A DNA stretch of 64,000 bases from Palsa-504 sp963789225 (GTDB lineage Bacteria; Actinomycetota; Actinomycetes; Streptosporangiales; Streptosporangiaceae), in NCBI GenBank assembly GCA_963789225.1, contig CAWBKD010000046.1, forward strand, positions 744,001 through 808,000, given 5' to 3'. A program made the translations under genes and the position numbers. Position 1 is the first letter of the stretch. Every line of letters begins with the position of its first letter. Of this stretch, positions 50,819 to 59,278 are shown one piece after another. The notes beneath the pieces are model-generated. The model did not search any database. It saw nothing but the letters and a program-made list of their open reading frames with translations, and was not told the origin of the DNA.

Positions 50819-50883
50819 GGCCTGCTCACCCTGCGGCCCGCGGCCAGCTCGGCTGCTCCAGGTCGTCGCGGTCCGCTCTTCAT
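50815..50883 (-). CDS. Mini-ORF 2 (22 aa) between ruvA and ruvB
   Basis: ATG 50883 to TGA 50815, product MKSGPRRPGAAELAAGRRVS plus RP. Its start overlaps the stop of mini-ORF 1 (ATGA) and its stop overlaps the ruvB GTG (GTGA). It is the copy nearest ruvB in a 65-bp tandem duplication. No function is known; it could act only as a translational link. Basic and short, without homologues known to me. Confidence 0.5.
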   Translation of the reverse strand: MKSGPRRPGAAELAAGRRVSRP

Positions 50884-50948
50884 GGCCTGCTCACCCTGCG
50901 GCCCGCGGCCAGCTCGGCTGCTCCAGGTCGTCGCGGTCCGCTCTTCAT
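50819..50948 (-). repeat. 65-bp perfect tandem duplication
   Basis: Two identical 65-bp units (50819-50883, 50884-50948) plus the first 10 bp of a third (50949-50958). 65 is the length of a 69-nt mini-ORF minus a 4-nt overlap, so each copy keeps the overlap. Identity suggests a recent event or selection. Confidence 0.95.
50880..50948 (-). CDS. Mini-ORF 1 (22 aa) between ruvA and ruvB
   Basis: ATG 50948 to TGA 50880, same product as mini-ORF 2. Its ATG overlaps the ruvA stop (ATGA). Together ruvA, the two mini-ORFs and ruvB form a four-member chain of 4-nt overlaps. Confidence 0.5.
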   Translation of the reverse strand: MKSGPRRPGAAELAAGRRVSRP

Positions 50949-51580
50949 GGCCTGCTCAGCTTGCGCAGCGCGGCGCGCAGGACAGTGGCCACGTCGACCC
51001 CGGCGCCGGAATCGGCGTCGTCGATGACCCCCTCGTCCTGCAGGGCCGCGATCGCCTGCTCGGCCTCGCGGGCCGGCCAGCCCAGGTTCACCAGGCCGGA
51101 CTGGACCTGGTCCCGCCACAGCGGGACCAGCGGGGCCGGCCTGGACGCGCGCTGGCCGATCCCCGTATCGCTCTGGCCGGGCGGCCCGAGCCTGTCCTTC
51201 ATCTCCAGCACGATCCGCTGTGCGCCCTTCTTGCCGATCCCGGGGACCATGATCAGCGCGTTGAGGTCCTCGGTCCAGACCGCGCGGCGCAGCGCGTCCG
51301 GTGAGTGCACCGCCAGCATGGCCAGCGCCAGCCTCGGGCCGACGCCGCTGGCCGTCTGCAGCAGCTCGAAGACGTTGCGCTCGTCGTCGGAGTAGAAGCC
51401 GAACAGGGTCAGTGAGTCTTCCCTGACCACCAGGGAGGTGGCCACCTGCGCGTCCTCCCCCGGCTTCAGCGTGGCCAGGGTTCCTGGCGTGCACTGGACC
51501 CGGAGGCCTACGCCGCCGACCTCGATGACGGCGCTGTCGGGGCCGACCCCGGCGACCGTTCCCCGCACATGAGCGATCAC
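50945..51580 (-). CDS. ruvA: Holliday junction DNA helicase subunit RuvA
   Basis: 211 aa from GTG 51580 (AGGAGG 6-7 nt upstream, GTGA overlap with the ruvC stop). N-terminal OB fold IAHVRGTVAGVGPDSAVIEVGGVG, two HhH motifs (LLQTASGVGPRLALAMLA and IMVPGIGKKGAQRIVLEM), an acidic-pin region and domain III (LVNLGWPAREAEQAIAAL). It binds four-way junctions and loads RuvB. The stop overlaps a mini-ORF. Confidence 0.95.
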   Translation of the reverse strand: MIAHVRGTVAGVGPDSAVIEVGGVGLRVQCTPGTLATLKPGEDAQVATSLVVREDSLTLFGFYSDDERNVFELLQTASGVGPRLALAMLAVHSPDALRRAVWTEDLNALIMVPGIGKKGAQRIVLEMKDRLGPPGQSDTGIGQRASRPAPLVPLWRDQVQSGLVNLGWPAREAEQAIAALQDEGVIDDADSGAGVDVATVLRAALRKLSRP

Positions 51581-52104
51581 GTCCTGCCTCCTGCCCTGGC
51601 CGCCGCCGGCCGAACTCCGTTGCTCAAGGGGGATCCGCCGCGCCACAGGTGACAGATGGCCAGCGCCAGAGCGTCGGCGGCGTCCGGGGGGCGCGGCGGG
51701 TCGGTGATCCGCAGCAGCTTGGTGACCATGGTGGTGACCTGTTCCTTGCCGGCCCGCCCGCTGCCGGTCACCGCGGCCTTGACCTCGCTGGGCGTGTGCA
51801 GGGCGACGGGCAGCCCGCGGCGGGCCGCGCAGGCGATCGCGATCGCACCCGCCTGGGCCGTCCCCATCACCGTGCGGACGTTGTGCTGGCTGAAGACGCG
51901 CTCCACGGCCACGGCGTCGGGCTGGCAGGCGTCCAGCCAGGACTCGAGCTCGGTCTCGATGGCCAGCAGCCGCGCCGCGATGTCCTCGTCGGCCGACGTC
52001 CTTATGACGCCGAACCTGACCAGCGTCAGCGCCCGGCCGGGCGCCCCGTCGACGACCCCGACGCCGCACCTGGTCAGCCCGGGATCGACCCCGAGCACGC
52101 GCAT
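51577..52104 (-). CDS. ruvC: Crossover junction endonuclease RuvC
   Basis: 175 aa from ATG 52104, giving the usual MRVLGVDPG start; ATG 52158 would add 18 residues. Catalytic acids: D in VLGVDPG, E in VERVF, and the pair in PPDAADALALAICH. It cleaves the Holliday junction at the RuvAB complex. Its stop overlaps the ruvA GTG. No Shine-Dalgarno is seen before either start, so the start is somewhat uncertain. Confidence 0.93.
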   Translation of the reverse strand: MRVLGVDPGLTRCGVGVVDGAPGRALTLVRFGVIRTSADEDIAARLLAIETELESWLDACQPDAVAVERVFSQHNVRTVMGTAQAGAIAIACAARRGLPVALHTPSEVKAAVTGSGRAGKEQVTTMVTKLLRITDPPRPPDAADALALAICHLWRGGSPLSNGVRPAAARAGGRT

Positions 52105-52260
52105 CGGGTGCCGCGCAAAGGTCAGGCCCACTGCGGTGCCTCCATCCGGGCCCTCCATCCGGGGTCCGGCCCTGTCGCCGGCGAACATCTGTTCGCCTAC
52201 GAACCTACCGGCCTGGCGCGGTAGCGTCCCGCACCGGGCGCGGCGTGTCCCCCGAATGGC

Positions 52261-53463
52261 TCAGAACGAGTCGAGCATGTAGGCGCTCGCGCCGAACGCG
52301 GCGTCCAGGGCCGCGTCACCGTCGGCCGAGCCGCCCGAGGCCAGCCCGGCCTGGCGCAGCGTGGCGACCGGGGTCCCGGCGTACAGCGCGGCCAGGCCGC
52401 GCGGGCCCAGGGCGAGCGGCGGGCGCGCGGCGGGCACGGAGGTGAGCGGGTTCAGCGAGCCCTTCCCCTCGGCGACGGTCAGTTCCCAGCGGCCGGAGTT
52501 CGCCGGCAGGGTGCCGTCCCCGATGTCCAGCGGGACGCTGAGCGAGGTAGCGGCGGGGAAACCGCGAGCGGCGATGGCCGCGGGGGCGTCGACCACCCGG
52601 AGCATCCACAGCGACCGGTGGGTCACGTCGGCGTCGCGCTCGCGGGTCAGCCACCAGAACGCGTCGGCCGCGCCGACCCGGACGTACACCGTCTCGGCGA
52701 TCGACGCGTGCGAGCCGACGTGCGACCAGAACGCGCGGGCGGTCGGCCCGGAGATCGCCTCGGCGCCCTCGACGAACAGGGCGTCGTTGCCGTTGTGCCA
52801 GCGGTAGATGAGGAAGCCGTCGTCGCTGAGGTAGGCGTACAGTTCCCGGTCGCCGAGCCACTGGCGCACCGAGGCCTCGTCCCAGGTGATCGGGCCGCAG
52901 TCGCGCGCCGCCTCGTGCACCCGGCCGATGACCGAGAGCACGGCGCCCGCGTCGCCGGGCTCTGCGCGCTTCAGAGCCACGGAGCCGGCGTCCGGGGCGA
53001 GGTCGGGTGGGGCCAACGGACGCAGCGAGCGGGCGGGAATCTCCGCGGTCTCCCTCGCTCCTGCGAGTTCCCAGCCCAGCGACCGGTACAGGGACATCGT
53101 GGCCGGGTAGAGCGCGGAAATCGGGTAACCGCGCCCGGCCACCTCCAGCAGCAGGGCCGTCATCAGCCGCCGGCCGAGGCCCCGGCCCCGTTCCTCGGGC
53201 GCCACCGCCACGCTGGCCACCCCGGCCATCGGCACCGCCCGGCCGCGCCACCACTGCCGCATGTCGTGGAACATGGCCGTGCCCACCGGCCGGTCACCGG
53301 CGAAGGCGCCCAGGCAGCGGCCCTGCGCGACGAGGCGGGCCAATGACTGCAGCCAATGGGCGCGCACGTCCGGGCCTTTGACCCCGAAGGACCGCTCGTT
53401 CAGCTCAAGCTGCGCGTCCAGGTCGTCGTCGGGGCCGAGGACCCGGATCTGGACGGCCGTCAC
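52261..53463 (-). CDS. Eis-like GNAT N-acetyltransferase
   Basis: 400 aa with two GNAT folds and a sterol-carrier-like C-terminal domain, as in Mycobacterium Eis. The CoA site is SVAVAPEERGRGLGRRLMTALLLE and the catalytic Tyr is in MSLYRSLGWELAGARE. The C-terminus ends DSF, and in Eis the terminal Phe carboxylate takes part in catalysis. Eis-like enzymes acetylate aminoglycosides, peptides or polyamines; the substrate here is unknown. It lies between yebC and ruvC in the ruv/pdx operon and has no known link to those genes. Confidence 0.85.
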   Translation of the reverse strand: MTAVQIRVLGPDDDLDAQLELNERSFGVKGPDVRAHWLQSLARLVAQGRCLGAFAGDRPVGTAMFHDMRQWWRGRAVPMAGVASVAVAPEERGRGLGRRLMTALLLEVAGRGYPISALYPATMSLYRSLGWELAGARETAEIPARSLRPLAPPDLAPDAGSVALKRAEPGDAGAVLSVIGRVHEAARDCGPITWDEASVRQWLGDRELYAYLSDDGFLIYRWHNGNDALFVEGAEAISGPTARAFWSHVGSHASIAETVYVRVGAADAFWWLTRERDADVTHRSLWMLRVVDAPAAIAARGFPAATSLSVPLDIGDGTLPANSGRWELTVAEGKGSLNPLTSVPAARPPLALGPRGLAALYAGTPVATLRQAGLASGGSADGDAALDAAFGASAYMLDSF

Positions 53464-54213
53464 CTACCCCAGCTTTTCCATGATGTCGTCGGCGACCGAG
53501 TAGTTGGCGTACACGTCCTGCACGTCGTCGGAGTCCTCGAGCGCGTCGATCAGCCGGAACACCCGCTTGGCCTGCTCCTCGTCGAGGTCGATCTCGACGC
53601 TGGGCAGGAACGCCAGGTCGGCGGAGTCGTAGTCGATCCCGGCCTGCTGCAGCGCCGTGCGCGCGGCGATCATGTCGCCGGGCTCGGACACGACCTCGAA
53701 CGACTCGCCGAGGTCGTTGACCTCCTCGGCGCCCGAGTCCAGCACCGCCGCGAGCACGTCGTCCTCGGTGACCCCGTTCTTCTCCACGATGATGACGCCC
53801 TTGCGGTGGAACAGGTACGACACCGAGCCCGGGTCGGCCAGCGACCCGCCGTTGCGGGTGAACGCGACGCGCACGTCGGAGGCGGCCCGGTTCCTGTTGT
53901 CGGTCAGGCACTGCACAAGGACCGCGACCCCGCCCGGGCCGTACCCCTCGTAGGTGACGTTCTCGTACTGCGCGCCGCCGCCCTCCTGGCCGGCGCCGCG
54001 CCGGACGGCGCGGTCGATGTTGTCGTTCGGGACCGAGCTCTTCTTCGCCTTCTGGATGGCGTCGTACAGCGTCGGGTTCCCGGCCGGATCACCCCCGCCG
54101 GTCCTGGCCGCGACCTCGACGTTCTTGATCAGCTTGGCGAACAGCTTGCCGCGCTTGGCGTCGACCACCGCCTTCTTGTGCTTCGTGGTGGCCCACTTGG
54201 AGTGGCCGCTCAT
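53464..54213 (-). CDS. YebC/PmpR family DNA-binding protein
   Basis: 249 aa from ATG 54213. The family hallmark SGHSKWATTKHKKAVVDAKRGKLFAKLIKNVEVAAR opens the protein, with IDRAVRRGAGQEGGGAQYENVTYEGYGPGGVAVLVQCLTDNRNR in the middle and the usual acidic C-terminus. Members are transcription factors or ribosome-associated helpers for polyproline translation; which applies here is open. pdxT ends 3 nt upstream; co-transcribed with pdxST and the ruv genes, as is common in actinobacteria. Confidence 0.95.
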   Translation of the reverse strand: MSGHSKWATTKHKKAVVDAKRGKLFAKLIKNVEVAARTGGGDPAGNPTLYDAIQKAKKSSVPNDNIDRAVRRGAGQEGGGAQYENVTYEGYGPGGVAVLVQCLTDNRNRAASDVRVAFTRNGGSLADPGSVSYLFHRKGVIIVEKNGVTEDDVLAAVLDSGAEEVNDLGESFEVVSEPGDMIAARTALQQAGIDYDSADLAFLPSVEIDLDEEQAKRVFRLIDALEDSDDVQDVYANYSVADDIMEKLG

Positions 54214-54216
54214 CAA

Positions 54217-54813
54217 CTATCCCTTCACAATGTCAACGAAAAGCTCATGGATGCGCCGGTCCGGGGTTAGCTCGGGGTGGAAGGCCGTGGCCAGAAGGTG
54301 CCCCTGGCGCACCGCGACGATCCTACCGGTGCGCTGCTCGGTGCCGAGGATCTCGACGTTCTCCCCCACCTGCTCCACCCAGGGCGCCCGGATGAACACC
54401 GCGCGGAGCGGGGCGGCGTCCTGGCCCAGCCCGTACAGCGCGATGTCGTGCTCGAACGAGTCGACCTGCCGGCCGAACGCGTTCCTGCGCACCGTCATGT
54501 CGATGCCGCCGAACGTCTGCTGGCCCGCCACGCCATCGGCCAGCCGGTCCGCCAGCATGATCATCCCGGCGCAGGACCCGAACGCGGGCAGGCCGCCGGC
54601 GATCTGCTTGCGCAGCGGCTCGAGCATGTCGAAGGCCACGGAAAGACGCCACAGCGTGGTCGACTCACCGCCGGGGATGACCAGGCCATCGACCCGGTCG
54701 AGTTCGGCCGGGCGGCGCACGGTAATCGCGGTGGCCCCGGCACCTTCCAGCGCGCGCAGGTGCTCAGCGACGTCCCCCTGCAGAGCAAGAACGCCGACGA
54801 CGGGCAGGTTCAT
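54217..54813 (-). CDS. pdxT: Pyridoxal 5'-phosphate synthase glutaminase subunit
   Basis: 198 aa class I glutaminase. Triad: Cys in FGSCAGMI (about residue 81), His and Glu in AFHPEL (about 177-179); VIPGGESTTLWRLS is the oxyanion loop. It releases ammonia from glutamine and passes it to PdxS. pdxS ends 7 nt upstream and the pair forms the PLP synthase. Confidence 0.95.
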   Translation of the reverse strand: MNLPVVGVLALQGDVAEHLRALEGAGATAITVRRPAELDRVDGLVIPGGESTTLWRLSVAFDMLEPLRKQIAGGLPAFGSCAGMIMLADRLADGVAGQQTFGGIDMTVRRNAFGRQVDSFEHDIALYGLGQDAAPLRAVFIRAPWVEQVGENVEILGTEQRTGRIVAVRQGHLLATAFHPELTPDRRIHELFVDIVKG

Positions 54814-54820
54814 TCCGCGG

Positions 54821-55723
54821 TTACCAGCCGCGCCCGGCGTAGTGCTGGTCCGCGGGCAGGGTGTCCAGGTTGATGCCGACCATGGCCTCGCCGAGGCCGC
54901 GGGAGACCTTGGCCACGACGTCGGGATCGTCGTGGAACGTGGTGGCCTTCACGATCGCGGCGGCGCGCTTGGCCGGGTCGCCGGACTTGAAGATCCCGGA
55001 GCCCACGAACACGCCCTCCGCGCCGAGCTGCATCATCAGCGCGGCGTCCGCGGGGGTCGCGATGCCGCCCGCGGTGAACAGCACGACCGGGAGGCGCCCG
55101 GCCTTCGCGACCTCGGCGACCAGCTCGTACGGAGCGGCGAGGTCCTTGGCCGCGCTGAACAGCTCCTCGGGTGGCAGGCCGGACAGCCGCGCGATCTGCG
55201 ACCTGATGGACCGCATGTGCCTGGTCGCCTCCACGACGTTGCCGGTCCCGGCCTCGCCCTTGGACCGGATCATGGCCGCGCCCTCGCCGATCCGGCGCAG
55301 CGCCTCGCCCAGGTTGGTGGCGCCGCACACGAACGGCACGGTGAACTTCCATTTGTCGACGTGGTTCGCCTCGTCGGCCGGGGTGAGCACCTCGGACTCG
55401 TCGATGTAGTCGACCCCGATCGCCTGCAGGACCTGCGCCTCGGCGAAGTGCCCGATCCGGCACTTGGCCATGACCGGGATGGACACCGCGGCGATGATGC
55501 CGTCGATCATGTCGGGGTCGCTCATCCTGGCCACGCCGCCCTGGGCGCGGATGTCGGCGGGCACGCGCTCCAGCGCCATCACCGCGACCGCGCCGGCGTC
55601 CTCCGCGATCTTGGCCTGATCGGACGTGACGACGTCCATGATCACGCCGCCCTTGAGCATCTCCGCCATACCGCGCTTCACGCGCGCGGTCCCGGTGACC
55701 GCTTCAGAGTTGACAGTGGACAC
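54821..55723 (-). CDS. pdxS: Pyridoxal 5'-phosphate synthase lyase subunit
   Basis: 300 aa (beta/alpha)8 barrel. Catalytic Lys are in GVIMDV.. and PFVCGATNLGEAL regions; KRGMAEMLKGGVIMDVVTSDQAKIAEDAGA is the family opening and AAMIRSKGEAGTGNVVEA the phosphate loop. Builds PLP from ribose 5-phosphate, glyceraldehyde 3-phosphate and ammonia. The start is ATG 55723. Confidence 0.97.
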   Translation of the reverse strand: MSTVNSEAVTGTARVKRGMAEMLKGGVIMDVVTSDQAKIAEDAGAVAVMALERVPADIRAQGGVARMSDPDMIDGIIAAVSIPVMAKCRIGHFAEAQVLQAIGVDYIDESEVLTPADEANHVDKWKFTVPFVCGATNLGEALRRIGEGAAMIRSKGEAGTGNVVEATRHMRSIRSQIARLSGLPPEELFSAAKDLAAPYELVAEVAKAGRLPVVLFTAGGIATPADAALMMQLGAEGVFVGSGIFKSGDPAKRAAAIVKATTFHDDPDVVAKVSRGLGEAMVGINLDTLPADQHYAGRGW

Positions 55724-55749
55724 TGGAAAACCTCGCTTGAGTCAATGCG

Positions 55750-56313
55750 TCATTCGTGACTGGTTGTCACCATCGTATGGCCACCCGGCCCGAGGTCGCC
55801 CAGCAGCGAGTCGTCCATCTCGAAGAACACGGGGGCCTTGGCCCGGCCCGCCAGGCGTAGCGTGCGCGCCAGCGGGCGGCGCCTGGCGTCCCGGGTCGCC
55901 CCGACCAGGTCGTTGTAGAACTTGCGGGCCAGGAAGACCTGGTGCGAGGCCGTCTCGACCTCGGCGATGAGCTCGTCGGCGCCCTCGATTCCGCTGAGCG
56001 AGTCCCGGAACCCCGGCTGGCTGAACGCGGCGCGCAGCGCGCGGGTCAGGTCGCTCTCGGCCAGGTCCCGCGGGCCGTCACCGTTACGGGCCCCGTGCAC
56101 CGCCGCGGCCAGCAGCAGGCTGGTCGCCGGGTCGAGCAGCCCGCTGGTGGCCAGCTCGAGGGCCACCGAGCCGCGCCGGAGCAGGGTAACGTCCAGCGCG
56201 ACGCGGGCCATGTCGACCCGGGCGTGCAGGCGGTCGATGCGCCCGGCCCGCCAGGACATGTACACCCCTACGAACAGCGCGGCCGCGATGATCAGGATGA
56301 TGTCCGCGATCAC
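55750..56313 (-). CDS. Conserved membrane-associated protein, LemA-like
   Basis: 187 aa. One N-terminal helix (IILIIAAALFVGVYMSW) followed by a helical domain with HARVDMARVALDVTLLRRGSVALELAT and FLARKFYNDLVGATRDARRRPLARTLRL, resembling the LemA-type arrangement (YND motif). It sits between pimA and pdxS, as in many actinobacteria. Function unknown. Its start overlaps the pimA stop. Confidence 0.8.
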   Translation of the reverse strand: MIADIILIIAAALFVGVYMSWRAGRIDRLHARVDMARVALDVTLLRRGSVALELATSGLLDPATSLLLAAAVHGARNGDGPRDLAESDLTRALRAAFSQPGFRDSLSGIEGADELIAEVETASHQVFLARKFYNDLVGATRDARRRPLARTLRLAGRAKAPVFFEMDDSLLGDLGPGGHTMVTTSHE

Positions 56314-57461
56314 GCCAGCCAGCCCCTCGCGTCGGCGGCCACCGCCACCTGGGTGCTGCCGAGGACGACGGTCTCGTAGACCTGGAGCACGTCGCGGGCC
56401 ACCACCGACCAGTCGTACCTGGCCACCTCGGCCAGCGCCGCGGCCGACAACTCGGCCCGGCGCGGCGCGTCGTCGAGTAGCCGGCCCGCCACCCGGGCCA
56501 GGTCGGCGGCGTCGCCCGTGGCGAACAACTCCCCCGCCTCGCCGCCGCGCAGCACCTGCCGGAACGCGTCGATGTCGCTGGCCACGATGGGCAGGCCCGC
56601 CGCCATCGCCTCGGCGGTGACGATGCCGAACGACTCGCCACCGGTGTTCGGCGAGCAGAACACGTCCACCGAGTGGAGCACGCGGACCTTGTCCTCCTCG
56701 GAGACCTGCCCGAGCAGCACCACCCGGTCACGCAGCCCGGCGGGCACGCGCTGCAGGACGTCGGCGGCGTCACCGGACGGCCCCGCGATGAGCAGGCGCA
56801 GGCCTGGCCGTCCCGGCCCGAGGATCTCGAACGCCTTGAGCAGCACGGTCAGGCCCTTGCGCGGCTCGTCCAGCCGCCCGAGGAAACCGATCGCCCCGCC
56901 GGGGCCCGGCCAGCCGGGCAGGGGTTCGGCCTTGCGGTACCTGTGCGTGGCCACGCCGTTCGGGATGACGACCGCATCCCCGCCGATGTGCTCGACCAGC
57001 GTGGTCCTGGCCGCCTCGGAGACCGCGATCCGGCCCATGATCTTCTCCATCCCGGTCCGCACCACCGGGTAGGTAACCAGGAGCACGCGGGAGCGGGGGA
57101 TCGCGGTGTGCACGGTGGCGACGATCGGCCCGGTCGCCACCCAGCAGGCCAGCAGGGACAGGCTGGGGATCTCGGGCTCGTGCACGTGCAGCACGTCGAA
57201 CCCGCCGTCCCTGACCCAGCGCCGCACCCGGCTCGCGGACAGGAAACCGAACGACAGCCGGGCCACCGACCCGTTGTAGGGCACGGGTACCGCCCGGCCC
57301 GCCCCGACGACGTAGGGCGGCAGCGGGGTGTCGTCGTCGGCCGCTGTGATCACCGAGACCTCGTGACCCTCGTCGATCAGCGCCTCGGCCAGGTCCCTGA
57401 TGTGCTGCTGCACGCCGCCCGGCACGTCCCACGAGTACGGGCAGGTGATCCCGATCTTCAC
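56310..57461 (-). CDS. pimA: Phosphatidylinositol alpha-mannosyltransferase PimA (GT4)
   Basis: 383 aa GT-B glycosyltransferase adding the first mannose to phosphatidylinositol from GDP-mannose. GT-B landmarks: GGVQQHIRDLAEAL near the N-terminus, FDVLHVHEPEIPSLSLLA, KGLTVLLKAFEIL and GGESFGIVTAEAMAAGLPIVAS (E-x7-E). The start ATG 57461 overlaps the acyltransferase stop. pgsA, the acyltransferase and pimA form the PIM unit. Confidence 0.92.
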   Translation of the reverse strand: MKIGITCPYSWDVPGGVQQHIRDLAEALIDEGHEVSVITAADDDTPLPPYVVGAGRAVPVPYNGSVARLSFGFLSASRVRRWVRDGGFDVLHVHEPEIPSLSLLACWVATGPIVATVHTAIPRSRVLLVTYPVVRTGMEKIMGRIAVSEAARTTLVEHIGGDAVVIPNGVATHRYRKAEPLPGWPGPGGAIGFLGRLDEPRKGLTVLLKAFEILGPGRPGLRLLIAGPSGDAADVLQRVPAGLRDRVVLLGQVSEEDKVRVLHSVDVFCSPNTGGESFGIVTAEAMAAGLPIVASDIDAFRQVLRGGEAGELFATGDAADLARVAGRLLDDAPRRAELSAAALAEVARYDWSVVARDVLQVYETVVLGSTQVAVAADARGWLA

Positions 57462-58492
57462 GGAGGGCCGCCCCGCGGGGGAGGCACCGGATTCAGGGGG
57501 TTCACCATACGCCGTTCGGCATCATGGTTTTCTGGTTTTTCGAGGTCGGCGGTGAAGACCCGCTGCAGCATGTGCCAGTCCTGGGGGTGCTCGGCGATCG
57601 CGGTCTCCCAGCAGTGCGCCATTTGCTGGCTCATGGCCTTGATCTTCTCGGCGCGGGTCCCTGACGCGGGGACGGGGATCTCGGGGTAGATGCGGGCTCC
57701 CCATTCTTCCTCGCCCTCGAACCAGGTCGCCGTCGGCAGCAGCGCGGCGCCGGTGTGCACCGCGAGCGCGGCGGTGGCGGCGATCCGCGCCCGCTCGCCG
57801 AACAGCTCGACCTCGATGCCGGTCTCCTTCAGGTCGCGGTCGCTGACCAGGCAGACCAGGCCGCCGGCCCGCAGCCGCTGGGCCAGGGTCCCGAACGGGG
57901 TCTGCCCTCCCGTCAGCGGGAGTACCTCCATCCCCAGGCTCTCGCGGAAGCGGACGAACGCCTCGTAGACCGACTCCGGCCGCAGCCGTTCCATGACGGT
58001 GGTGAACTTGCCCGCTCCCTCCTGGACCACCCACGCGCCCGCCTGCTCGAAGTTGCCCATGTGCGGCAGGGCGACGATCACGCCGCGGCCGGCCCGCAGG
58101 TTCGCGAATAGCTCCGCCTCGCCCTCGGGGTTGACGTGCATGCCGGCCATGATCTGCTCGATGGGGATGACCGGCAGGCGGAACGTCTCGAGCCAGTACC
58201 TGGCGTAGGACCGCAGCGCGGCCCGGGACAGGGCGCGCAGTTCCTGGCCGTCCACGTCCGGGCTGTCGTCGGAGTAGGCCAGCACCCGGCGCAGGTTGGC
58301 CTCGAGCACCTGCACCTTCGGGCCCTGCCGCCGCCACGCGACCTCGGCCACGGCCATGAAGACCGACCGGGCCCACGACAGCGGGACCCGGCAGATCAGC
58401 TTCCAGCCGAGCCGGTACGCGAACCCGGTCAGCCGCTCGGACACCGACACGGGCTGCGATGAACGCGCCACGCCCGACCTTCCCTCAGCCAT
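57458..58492 (-). CDS. Phosphatidylinositol mannoside acyltransferase (PatA-type)
   Basis: 344 aa LpxL/HtrB-fold acyltransferase that acylates the mannose of PIMs at the inner face of the membrane. The H-x4-E catalytic motif is in VALPHMGNFEQAGAW. GLVCLVSDRDLKETGIEVELFG and GARIAATAALAVHTGAALLPT follow. The C-terminal 40 residues are Pro-rich and partly disordered. It overlaps pgsA and pimA by 4-8 nt, so it is co-translated. Confidence 0.88.
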   Translation of the reverse strand: MAEGRSGVARSSQPVSVSERLTGFAYRLGWKLICRVPLSWARSVFMAVAEVAWRRQGPKVQVLEANLRRVLAYSDDSPDVDGQELRALSRAALRSYARYWLETFRLPVIPIEQIMAGMHVNPEGEAELFANLRAGRGVIVALPHMGNFEQAGAWVVQEGAGKFTTVMERLRPESVYEAFVRFRESLGMEVLPLTGGQTPFGTLAQRLRAGGLVCLVSDRDLKETGIEVELFGERARIAATAALAVHTGAALLPTATWFEGEEEWGARIYPEIPVPASGTRAEKIKAMSQQMAHCWETAIAEHPQDWHMLQRVFTADLEKPENHDAERRMVNPLNPVPPPRGGPP

Positions 58493-59105
58493 CAGCGTCC
58501 GCCTTAGTCTTCCGGGCCTCCAGGTAGACCGCGCGAATCCGCTGCCAGAACGTGTAGGCGCTGCCCGCCGCGAGCGCCCAGAGCCCTACGTTGAGAATGT
58601 ACGGCACGCCGAGGCCCGAAACGCCGACCGCGATCAGGGAGATGAGCATGCGCTCGGGCCGCTCGATCAGGCCCACGTCACAGCGCAGGCCCAGGCCCTC
58701 CGCCCGGGCCTTCGTGTACGACACCAGGAGCCCCGCGACCAGGCAGAATAGTGACACCCCGCCGAGCAGCGGGTTGTGCCCGCCGCGCATGAACCAGATC
58801 ACGAGCCCGCTGAAGATCCCGGCGTCGGCGATCCGGTCCATGGTGGAGTCGAAGAACGCGCCCCAGCTCCCCGTCGTCCCCTTGATCCGGGCCAGCGTGC
58901 CGTCCAGCATGTCGAGGAGCACGAAGATCGTGCAGGTCAGCGCGCCGGGGAACATCTCGCCGATGGGGAACAGGCCGAGCGCCCCGCCGGCTACGCCGAT
59001 CGTGCCGATCGTGGTGACGGCGTTCGCCGTGAGCGGGGTACGCGCGAGGATCGCGCCCACCGGGGTCCACAGGCGCGCCATCACGGGCCGCAGCGGGTTC
59101 AGCAT
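58485..59105 (-). CDS. pgsA: Phosphatidylinositol phosphate synthase (CDP-alcohol phosphatidyltransferase)
   Basis: 206 aa membrane enzyme. CDP-alcohol motif D-G-x2-A-R-x8-G-x3-D-x3-D is seen as LDGTLARIKGTTGSWGAFFDSTMDRIAD. About six helices follow. Position next to PatA and pimA indicates it makes phosphatidylinositol phosphate for PIM synthesis rather than PG phosphate. First gene of this minus-strand operon. Confidence 0.9.
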   Translation of the reverse strand: MLNPLRPVMARLWTPVGAILARTPLTANAVTTIGTIGVAGGALGLFPIGEMFPGALTCTIFVLLDMLDGTLARIKGTTGSWGAFFDSTMDRIADAGIFSGLVIWFMRGGHNPLLGGVSLFCLVAGLLVSYTKARAEGLGLRCDVGLIERPERMLISLIAVGVSGLGVPYILNVGLWALAAGSAYTFWQRIRAVYLEARKTKADADG

Positions 59106-59278
59106 GGCCGTCCGATCTTATGCGGTGCTCGTGCTCACCCTGCGGGACGACCCCTGCGGGCAAGCATCACTTCATCTTCCGGCAACCGGGGAGATTCTTT
59201 GCGTGGGGGTTGTGGACATGGCGCCCGTGGGTTAAGGCTGTTCGTGCGTACTAGCGATCGCAAGGAGGCGAACGGCAA
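59106..59278. promoter_or_regulatory. Divergent control region pgsA/EF-G2
   Basis: 173 nt that must hold promoters for both directions. CAAGGAGGCG (59261-59270) is a good ribosome site for the TTG 59279. No strong dyad was seen. Confidence 0.4.
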
